Below, piece after piece: positions 39,513 to 45,366 of a stretch of 45,366 nucleotides of DNA. The DNA is from PVC group bacterium (GTDB taxonomy: Bacteria; Verrucomicrobiota; Kiritimatiellia; CAIKKV01), in NCBI GenBank assembly GCA_945898015.1, contig CAMDGM010000027.1, positions 1-45,366 on the forward strand, written 5' to 3'. Numbering within the stretch: the stretch's first letter is position 1; each line of letters starts with the position of its first letter. The notes beneath the pieces are model-generated. The model was given only the letters and a program-made list of their open reading frames with translations, made no database searches and was not told where the DNA came from. A program made the translations under genes and the position numbers.

Positions 39513-41381
39513 ATGAAGACCATAAACGCGATTCCAGAAAAGGTCCACACGAGCAAGAGGAGCAGAGGGTTTCGATCAGGCGGTGCGGGGCTTGTGTTCG
39601 GGTTTCTGATGATGCTGTCAATGGAGTTTCCCCTGGCCGCCTCCGGCGCTTCCTTTCCAATCGCCACCAAGGGCGCTTCCTTTAGCTATGCATTCGATGG
39701 CCGCAACTACCTGGTCGGAATTGAAGATTATCAGTCCACCAGCTCCGTCATTGCCGCCCAGATGATCGATGCCACGGGCGCCAAGGTCGGACCGCTGATC
39801 AAGCCGAACCGGTCTGGCATTGCCACCACCGTGGCCTATGACGGGACTAATTACCTGATGGTCTGGGAAGACGATCAGTTGGGCGCGTTACAAGACGGCT
39901 ATCAAGTCTATGGCCAGTTCATCAGCAAGGCGGGCAAAGCGGTGGGTGTGCCGTTTGCCATTTCTGACGCGAACATCTGGCTCGACGGAATTAAAGTCAT
40001 GGCATTTGGCGCCGGGAAATATCTGGTGACCTACACCCGGCTGATTATTCCGGCCAACGGCGATGCGTCGAACAATCGTTTCATTGGCGGCCGGATCGTC
40101 AATCCGGACGGGACCATGGGGAACAAGTTTCGCATCAGCAAGGGCTTTGGCGATCAAAGTGATGTGGCCTTTGACGGGACTAATTTCTTTGTGGTTTGGA
40201 CGGAGGACTCCCAGAACAAAGAGATCCGGGGGCGTTTTGTGAGCCCGGCCGGCCTCTGTGGCGCTGAAATCTCGGTTAACGCCAGTGCGGCCCCTAGCGA
40301 CAATCCAAAATCGGTTGCCTTTGATGGGACCAACTATCTCGTCGTATGGAATGATGAGATGACGGGCCCGCGGCAATGGGATGTGTTTGGCCAGCGGGTA
40401 AGCCCCAGCGGCGCGTTGGTCGGCGGCGTGATTCCCATCACGCGCGAACTCGGCCAGCAAATGGTCACCAGCGTGGCGTTTGATGGCATCAATTATATGG
40501 CGGCTTGGATCGACATGCAGAACGGGACGAATTGGGATGTGTATGGACAAGTGATTGGCCGTGATGGTGTTCTGGTGGGCGCCAAGAAGGCGATTTCCAC
40601 CGCGGCCGGGAATCAGATTGGCGGTGTGGGCTTTGCCAATGGCACCTATCTTGCGCTGATCAGCAGTGGCGTCATCATGGGCGATGCAGGGCTCACGAAG
40701 GTCGATGCCGCCTACGGGGTGTTCGTCACGCCTCCGGCCCGGCGGATCATGGGGTTGAGCGGAAACCTGTCCTTTGGAAACGTCTACAGGGGCCAGACGG
40801 CGACAGCGACATTGACGATTACCAACGGCGGGAACCGGGTCTTGACGGTCAGCGGCATCACGTATCCGGCAGGATTCAGCGGCGCGTGGAGCGGAAGCCT
40901 GGCGGCGGGCCAGACGGCGAACGTGACGGTGACCTTCGCCCCTGGAGCGGTACAGGCTTACGGCGGCACGGTCACGGTGAATTCGGATATGACCGGCGGC
41001 GCGAATACAATCCCCGTCTCGGGGTTCGGCATGTCGGCGGCGTTACCCGGCCAGATCCGTTTTGACTCAAGCACCTATGTGGCACGGGAGGGGACAAAGG
41101 CTTATGTTTATGTGAACCGGATTTATGGATCGAGCGGCACGGTGTCGGTGACTTACATGACGAAACCGAAAACAGCGCTGGCCGGTCAGGATTATATCAC
41201 CAAAAGCAACACGCTGGTCTGGGCCCATGGCCAGACGGCGACGCGGGTGATCCCGGTCAGCATTCTGACCGATGCCTTCGTGGAAGGGGATGAAACGTTT
41301 CAGGTTGTGCTGCGCAATCCCGTTGGAGCGACCTTGGCGGCGCCTTTCAGCACCACCATTACGATCAAGGGCAACAACTAA
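39513..41381 (+). CDS. Secreted propeller-like protein with immunoglobulin-like and Calx-beta domains
   Basis: A 622-residue exported protein. A long N-terminus with basic residues precedes a hydrophobic signal (GLVFGFLMMLSMEFPLAASG, about residues 29-48). Residues 50-405 carry about seven repeats around VAFDGTNYLVVW spaced by 45-60 residues, suggesting a beta-propeller. Residues 410-510 are a HYDIN/ASPM-like Ig domain (GNVYRGQTATATLTITNGG, then VTVTFAPGAVQAYGGTV). Residues 515-620 are a Calx-beta domain (DSSTYVAREGTKAYVYVNR ... VEGDETFQVVLRNP), usually calcium-binding. AAGGGGG lies 7-8 bases before ATG 39513. Likely a surface or matrix protein; partner unknown. It follows the beta-helix gene by 74 bases. 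Confidence 0.82.
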   Translation: MKTINAIPEKVHTSKRSRGFRSGGAGLVFGFLMMLSMEFPLAASGASFPIATKGASFSYAFDGRNYLVGIEDYQSTSSVIAAQMIDATGAKVGPLIKPNRSGIATTVAYDGTNYLMVWEDDQLGALQDGYQVYGQFISKAGKAVGVPFAISDANIWLDGIKVMAFGAGKYLVTYTRLIIPANGDASNNRFIGGRIVNPDGTMGNKFRISKGFGDQSDVAFDGTNFFVVWTEDSQNKEIRGRFVSPAGLCGAEISVNASAAPSDNPKSVAFDGTNYLVVWNDEMTGPRQWDVFGQRVSPSGALVGGVIPITRELGQQMVTSVAFDGINYMAAWIDMQNGTNWDVYGQVIGRDGVLVGAKKAISTAAGNQIGGVGFANGTYLALISSGVIMGDAGLTKVDAAYGVFVTPPARRIMGLSGNLSFGNVYRGQTATATLTITNGGNRVLTVSGITYPAGFSGAWSGSLAAGQTANVTVTFAPGAVQAYGGTVTVNSDMTGGANTIPVSGFGMSAALPGQIRFDSSTYVAREGTKAYVYVNRIYGSSGTVSVTYMTKPKTALAGQDYITKSNTLVWAHGQTATRVIPVSILTDAFVEGDETFQVVLRNPVGATLAAPFSTTITIKGNN

Positions 41382-41397
41382 ACGGATCCGGAAACGC

Positions 41398-42420
41398 TCA
41401 CGTCGTGGCGCGGCGGCGGGCGTTTTCCACCATCGCCAGGATGAAATCCGAAAACGGGATGCCGGCGGCCTTGAGCGCGGCGGGCAGGCCGGCGAGGGGC
41501 GAGATATCGGGGTTGACGTTGACCTCCAGCACATAGGTGCGGCCCTCGCGGTCCATGCGGAAATCGATCCGGGCATAATCCCGGCACCCACAGGCTAGCC
41601 AGGCTTTGACGGCCTCGGTGCGCAGCCGCAAGGCGGTGACGGCATCCACGTCCGCCGGCACTTTGCGGGGCGACACATGGCCGGGAATCGAGCCGGGGAT
41701 CCATTTGACGGCATAATCCACGATGTGAGGCCGGCCCGCGGGGAAGAGGGTGAAGTCGATTTCCGCCACCGGCATCACTTCAGGCCGCCCGTCTCGCTCA
41801 ATCACGGACAGGTTGAATTCGCGGCCGTCGATGAATTGTTCCGCCAGCGCGGCCTGGTCAAATTGCTGGTGGATCCGCTCGGCAGCCCGGGCCAGGGCGT
41901 CGATATCGCGCACGATCGACAGGCCGGCGTCGATGCCTTCGCTGCCGCCGGCGGAGACGGGCTTCACCAGAAGGGGAAAGGGCGGCAGGGTCGCCGGGTC
42001 GATCGGGGCGCCGGGCTGCAGCATCGACGCCGCGGCGACGTTCACGCCGGCGGCGCGCAGGCGGGCCTTGGTCAGCCATTTGTCGAGGGTGAGGGTGAGC
42101 GCGTCCGAGGAGCCGCCCGTGCAGGAACGGCCCATGGCGTCGCACACAGCGGGCACGAAGTTGAAGGCGCCGGTCGAATCGTCCAGCCGCTCCACCAGGT
42201 TGAAGACCAGCGGTTCGGGCCCGGCGGCCAGGGCGTCGGGAATATCCCGCAATCGCCGTACGCCGGCGCGGCGGACGGGCACGCCGCGGCCCCGGAGCGC
42301 GGATTCCGCCGCGTCCACTTCAAGGAGAACGCCGGCATCCGACTCCGCGCAGAGGCTGCCGGGCTCGCCGGGAGCGAGGGGGCGGTTGAAAAGGATGACC
42401 ACGCCGGCGGGCTTGCTCAC
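41398..42420 (-). CDS. ATP-grasp ligase, D-alanine-D-alanine ligase-like
   Basis: A 340-residue ATP-grasp protein. FNRPLAP near residue 11 opens the pre-ATP-grasp domain, LDKWLTKARLRAAGVNVA near 113 and FPLLVKPVSAGGSEGID near 147 form the ATP-binding lobe, EQFIDGREFNLSVIERDG near 195 contributes ligands, and DYARIDFRMDREGRTYVLEVNVNPDISP near 283 carries the magnesium-binding Asp, Glu and Asn. The sequence differs enough from housekeeping Ddl that another carboxylate-amine ligation is possible. It is the third gene of an FHA-PEGA-ligase operon, starting 10 bases after the PEGA stop. No murein genes are adjacent, which argues against a plain cell-wall role. Confidence 0.88.
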   Translation of the reverse strand: MSKPAGVVILFNRPLAPGEPGSLCAESDAGVLLEVDAAESALRGRGVPVRRAGVRRLRDIPDALAAGPEPLVFNLVERLDDSTGAFNFVPAVCDAMGRSCTGGSSDALTLTLDKWLTKARLRAAGVNVAAASMLQPGAPIDPATLPPFPLLVKPVSAGGSEGIDAGLSIVRDIDALARAAERIHQQFDQAALAEQFIDGREFNLSVIERDGRPEVMPVAEIDFTLFPAGRPHIVDYAVKWIPGSIPGHVSPRKVPADVDAVTALRLRTEAVKAWLACGCRDYARIDFRMDREGRTYVLEVNVNPDISPLAGLPAALKAAGIPFSDFILAMVENARRRATT

Positions 42421-42430
42421 AAGGACGTCC

Positions 42431-43780
42431 TCAGGGTGTGTCCGGCTTCAGGGGGCGGGTCTCGGAGATAGAGCCCGCTTCGATTTTCTGGATGATGCCG
42501 GGATTGACTTCAATTTCCACGTCGCCATTGGGCAGTTTGCGGAGAAACTGGCCCGTCACTTCGTAGCGGCCGCCGTCCTTGCGGATCACGAGGGCGGTGT
42601 CGCGGATGAACAGGCGGGTCAGTGGTTCCTGCAGCTGGACCACCTGGCCGGCTTCGATGGTGAATTTGGCCGGCTTGAAGGTGTAGCCGCGCCGGGTCAG
42701 CTGAAGGGTGTGCTCGCCCCGGGCCAGCAGGTCGATGCGCAGGGGTTCCGAGGCGGAGCCCCCGGCGGCCGAAGCGGCCGTGACGCCCGCGGCTTCGCCG
42801 TCCACGAACACTTCCACGGCGGGGGGGAGGGTGATGAGCACGAGCGTGCCGCTGTTGCGGACCAGAGCCACGTCCTCCCGGGTTTTACCTGCGCTACTGA
42901 TCGTGAAGGCGCTCGACTGGACCTCGTAACCTTTCAGGTCCACTTTTAATTGATGGGCGCCCCGGGCCAGTCCGGCCACGGTGATCGGCGAGACACCCCG
43001 GAATTCGTTGTCCACGAAAACCCGGGCGCCGGGCGGCGTGGAGGTCACCTCGAATTCCGCGGGCAGCGGGGTCAGGCGGGCCTTGACCGGATAGCGTCCG
43101 CCCGCCTGGAGGGTGAGCGTTTCGGCGAACGGGGCATAGCCCTCGAGCTTCAACTCCACGCGGGCATCCGTGTCGGCCGGCGCTTCCACTTCGCAGGGGG
43201 TGGCGCCGCGCGGGGCGTTGTCGATATAGACGGCCGCGCCGGAGGGCTCGGAGGTGATTTCGAGGCGTGCGGTCTTGGAGGCCAGATCTGCGGAGACCTT
43301 GAGGGGCGTGCGGTCCTTGATGGTGAGCTCGATTTCCTTGTCTTCGAACCCCGGCAGGTTGAAGCGCAGCCGGTGGGTGCCCAGCGGGAAGTCGGGAATC
43401 AGCAGGGGCGCCTTGCCCCGGAAGGCGCCGTCCACCGTGACGCCCGCCTCGGCGGGGGTGGATTGCACCAGCACCAGGCCTAGCAGCGGGTCCAGCGGGA
43501 TCGTGAGGGCGGTTTTCTGCCCCGGCATGAGCGAGAGGGTCTGCCGGGTTTCACGGCAGCCTTCCTTGCGGGCGGTCAGGATGTAGATGCCGGCGGAAAG
43601 CCGGTCGAAGGTGGTGGGGCTGGTCTGGGGCGCGCCATCGTTGCAGGTGATCGTCGCGCCGGCGGGCGTGGTTTCCACCCGGATTTCGCCCGCTTCAGGG
43701 GAGGGCGGGGCAAACCAGTTGCAGGCGCCGGACGCCAGCAGGAAAGGCAGCAGGATGAGGATGGAAAACGGGCGGCGCAT
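42431..43780 (-). CDS. PEGA-domain envelope protein, probable lipoprotein
   Basis: A 449-residue exported protein. The signal (ILILLPFLLASGACNWF) ends in a lipobox-like SGAC, weaker than canonical, so lipid attachment is likely but not certain. Five tandem PEGA-type beta modules follow, each with a P-x-G/A...V-x-V/I-D-x-x...G pattern: TTPAGATITCND, STPAEAGVTVDG, SEPSGAAVYIDN, STPPGARVFVDN and LPPAVEVFVDG. The C-terminal 70 residues form a separate beta domain. ATG 43780 follows AGGAG by 7 bases; upstream in-frame starts overlap the FHA gene and lack sites. PEGA repeats often bind surface glycans or neighbouring proteins. The FHA protein encoded 2 bases upstream shares the operon. Confidence 0.9.
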   Translation of the reverse strand: MRRPFSILILLPFLLASGACNWFAPPSPEAGEIRVETTPAGATITCNDGAPQTSPTTFDRLSAGIYILTARKEGCRETRQTLSLMPGQKTALTIPLDPLLGLVLVQSTPAEAGVTVDGAFRGKAPLLIPDFPLGTHRLRFNLPGFEDKEIELTIKDRTPLKVSADLASKTARLEITSEPSGAAVYIDNAPRGATPCEVEAPADTDARVELKLEGYAPFAETLTLQAGGRYPVKARLTPLPAEFEVTSTPPGARVFVDNEFRGVSPITVAGLARGAHQLKVDLKGYEVQSSAFTISSAGKTREDVALVRNSGTLVLITLPPAVEVFVDGEAAGVTAASAAGGSASEPLRIDLLARGEHTLQLTRRGYTFKPAKFTIEAGQVVQLQEPLTRLFIRDTALVIRKDGGRYEVTGQFLRKLPNGDVEIEVNPGIIQKIEAGSISETRPLKPDTP

Positions 43781-43782
43781 GG

Positions 43783-45114
43783 TTATCTCCTGAGTCGGCG
43801 TTCCACATCGAGTTGTTTCTTCAACGCGTTCTGGTGGCGGTCGTCCGAGCGGTCTGGTATCAGGGCCAGGATCTGCCGGTATTGTTCGGCGGCCTTGGCC
43901 CAGTCGCTCAGGTTCCACGCTTTTTCGGCCTCGAAGATGCGGGCCGTGTATTCCTTCTCCAGGTCTTTTCTCGCCTGCTCGGCGCTTTGGACGGCTTCTG
44001 CGAAAAAGTCCGGCTTGGGTTCCACGGTTTCGAGGTACCACTGGCAGGATTCGAACATGCGGATGGAATTGAACAGGTTGTCCGGCCGCACGTCGCGTTC
44101 ATCCATGTATTTGTGCGCCAGCTGATAGGCATCCCGGGCCAGTTCCGACAGCCGTTCGGGGGGCAAGGAGAGGGCGGCCAGGCCGAGTTCGTTTTGCGCG
44201 AAGGTTTCGAGCGTGTCGCGGACGGGTTTGAATTCCTCCGGGTCGAGCCGGTTGGCCACGCGCACCCGGTGGGTGCGGCGGCCGAGGGTCAGGGTCAGGT
44301 CGCGCAGCCCCCACTCGCCCTCCTGGGGCACGCCGGTGTAGTCGTTGCGCAGGTCGAAAAACGTGAACTTGGTCAGGTCCACCACCAGGCCCCGCACGAC
44401 TTCGGGCGCGAGCTTTTTCTCCCGGACCACGTGGCGCCGGCTGCCCGCGTCGTCGATCTGGATGGCGAGGAGGTTGTCGTGAAGGGTGAGGACGTAGCGG
44501 AAGACGTTGCTGGCCGAGCCTTCTTCTTTTTCGTAGACCAGGTCGAAGGCATCGGGCTGGGGCGCGACCGCGCCCGGGGTGGCGGAGCCTTGGCTGGGTG
44601 CGGATTTGGTGGCGTTGTGCCGGGGGGCCATCCAGAAAACGGCGCCGACGGCGATCACCGCGAGGGCGCCGACGACCAGCACGAGGGAGGGTTTGGATTC
44701 GGCGCGGCCGGGTTCGTCGCGAGGCGGGCTCTCGTCGTGGGTTTTCAGGCCCAGGTCGATGCGGGGCGGGGGAGGAGCCGGGGAATCCGTGTCGGCGGGG
44801 GTGGGGCGGTCGTTGAGGATGACGATGCGGGTCTCGCCAAACTCGAGGATATCGCCGGTGTGGAGGGGGCGGTCGGGGACTGGTTGTCCGTTGACGAGCG
44901 TGGCATTGGTGCTGCCCAGGTCGTTGATCCACAGGGAGCCATCGGGTTTGAAGAACATGCGGCTGTGGAAGCGGGAGAGGGAAGGGTCGGCCAGCACAAT
45001 GTCGTTGCCGGAGGAGCGTCCAACGCGGGCGCCGGCGTGGGGAATGGCGAAGCGGCGGTCCTTGTCCGGTCCGGCCTCGACGCGAATATGAAAGAAGTCC
45101 TGTTTGGCCGTCAT
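43783..45114 (-). CDS. FHA-domain membrane protein with coiled C-terminal region
   Basis: A 443-residue protein. Residues 5-105 are an FHA domain with the full phosphothreonine-binding set: GRSSGNDIVL, SRFHSRM and LGSTNATLVNG. A Pro-rich linker leads to a transmembrane helix (LVLVVGALAVIAVGAVFW, about residues 144-162). The following domain (165-330) is beta-rich, and residues 340-443 are helical with a tetratricopeptide-like end (AKAAEQYRQILALIPDR). The FHA part should face the cytosol and bind a phosphothreonine partner, while the rest lies outside. ATG 45114 follows GGAGG by 6 bases; an in-frame upstream start lacks a site. First gene of the operon. No Ser/Thr kinase lies in the window. 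Confidence 0.9.
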   Translation of the reverse strand: MTAKQDFFHIRVEAGPDKDRRFAIPHAGARVGRSSGNDIVLADPSLSRFHSRMFFKPDGSLWINDLGSTNATLVNGQPVPDRPLHTGDILEFGETRIVILNDRPTPADTDSPAPPPPRIDLGLKTHDESPPRDEPGRAESKPSLVLVVGALAVIAVGAVFWMAPRHNATKSAPSQGSATPGAVAPQPDAFDLVYEKEEGSASNVFRYVLTLHDNLLAIQIDDAGSRRHVVREKKLAPEVVRGLVVDLTKFTFFDLRNDYTGVPQEGEWGLRDLTLTLGRRTHRVRVANRLDPEEFKPVRDTLETFAQNELGLAALSLPPERLSELARDAYQLAHKYMDERDVRPDNLFNSIRMFESCQWYLETVEPKPDFFAEAVQSAEQARKDLEKEYTARIFEAEKAWNLSDWAKAAEQYRQILALIPDRSDDRHQNALKKQLDVERRLRR

Positions 45115-45132
45115 TCTGCACCTCCGCCTGTC

Positions 45133-45162
45133 TTTATAGCACAGCTCCCGGGCATTCAACAA
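45133..45162 (-). promoter_or_regulatory. Possible promoter of the FHA operon
   Basis: On the minus strand TTGTTG (complement of 45157-45162) and TATAAA (complement of 45133-45138) are 18 bases apart, 18 bases from the FHA start codon. The -10 matches 5 of 6 consensus positions. Confidence 0.42.
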
Positions 45163-45366
45163 CATCCGTGTTTTTTCCGTCGTCCGTTCGTCCAACCTCA
45201 AGGAAAACAGTGGGATGGCAGGGCAAACGCATCTAAATTCTTGTGAGCGTAAATCACGCGTTTGACGGGAGCCTTAGAGCCGGGAGAACCACGCGGAGCG
45301 GAGAGACCGCGGGAAAAGGGTGCTTGAAAGGATGCTAGGCGGGCGCAACCGAGGCGAAAACGTCCG
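45163..45366. other. Terminal 204 bases without an identifiable gene
   Basis: No protein frame is convincing. The plus strand from 45290 on is purine-rich and includes CGCGG and CCGCG flanking a 10-base loop, and the sequence AAAGGATGCTAGGCGGGCGC. It could be the start of a structured RNA cut off by the window edge, but I cannot name one. Confidence 0.3.

Noticed and set aside
45163..45366. RNase P RNA, tmRNA or rRNA start at the right edge
   Set aside because: None of the conserved core sequences of these RNAs could be found in the visible part.
1..45366. CRISPR array
   Set aside because: The only regular repeats are the attC-like hairpins, which are spaced irregularly by genes.

Overview
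The window has two unlike parts. About 5.7 kb of accessory DNA at the left is joined to roughly 39.6 kb of GC-rich, densely packed chromosome. The core encodes outer-membrane biogenesis genes (bamA, a Skp/OmpH chaperone, lpxD), so the organism has a Gram-negative envelope. The mix of short operons, secreted beta-helix/FG-GAP proteins, squalene-cyclase-like repeat proteins beside an ECF sigma factor, a compact alanyl-tRNA synthetase and a uroporphyrinogen-decarboxylase-family enzyme suggests the PVC group, possibly Kiritimatiellota or Verrucomicrobiota. That placement is an inference from gene content; no rRNA is present.

Left region (1-5700). This reads as an integron-type gene cassette array with no integrase in view (a CALIN-like cluster). 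Two or three sites fold as textbook attC sites (2518-2593, 2825-2887, 3485-3545), and several more are degenerate. Each lies just after a plus-strand gene. Two cassettes have 5' boundaries that are the exact reverse complement of the R'' box of their own attC site. A 20-base hairpin core recurs at three sites and, diverged, at a fourth. Cargo: two tiny membrane proteins, a UROD-family enzyme, the 3' part of an alcohol dehydrogenase, a RelB/DinJ-YoeB toxin-antitoxin pair and a VapBC pair (each with its own promoter), and a broken GH78 alpha-L-rhamnosidase.

Core region (5756-23003, all plus strand). A CPA2-type antiporter is followed by ispE, tRNA-Gln (overlapping the end of ispE), prs, rplY, pth, rpsF, ssb, rpsR, rplI, dnaB, bamA, skp-like, lpxD, galE, pncC, recA, alaS and a small repeat/zinc-ribbon protein. 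Many junctions overlap by 4 bases, so translation is probably coupled in blocks covering isoprenoid and nucleotide precursors, ribosomal proteins, replication, envelope assembly and recombination.

Redox region (23011-30170, minus strand). A lipoprotein lies next to a run of four oxidoreductases: a large Old Yellow Enzyme fused to a GltD-like electron-input module, a D-2-hydroxyacid dehydrogenase, a short-chain dehydrogenase and a fumarate-reductase-like flavoprotein. They look like one catabolic operon with an unknown substrate.

Right region (30265-45366). A class I fumarase/tartrate dehydratase alpha-beta pair is coupled to fmt; a conserved-looking protein of unknown function and tpx follow. 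Next comes an ECF sigma factor with an anti-sigma factor whose periplasmic part is a squalene-cyclase-like toroid, divergent from a secreted toroid protein. Two large secreted proteins follow. A minus-strand FHA, PEGA and ATP-grasp operon closes the window. Two promoters here place the predicted transcription start at the start codon (leaderless mRNA).
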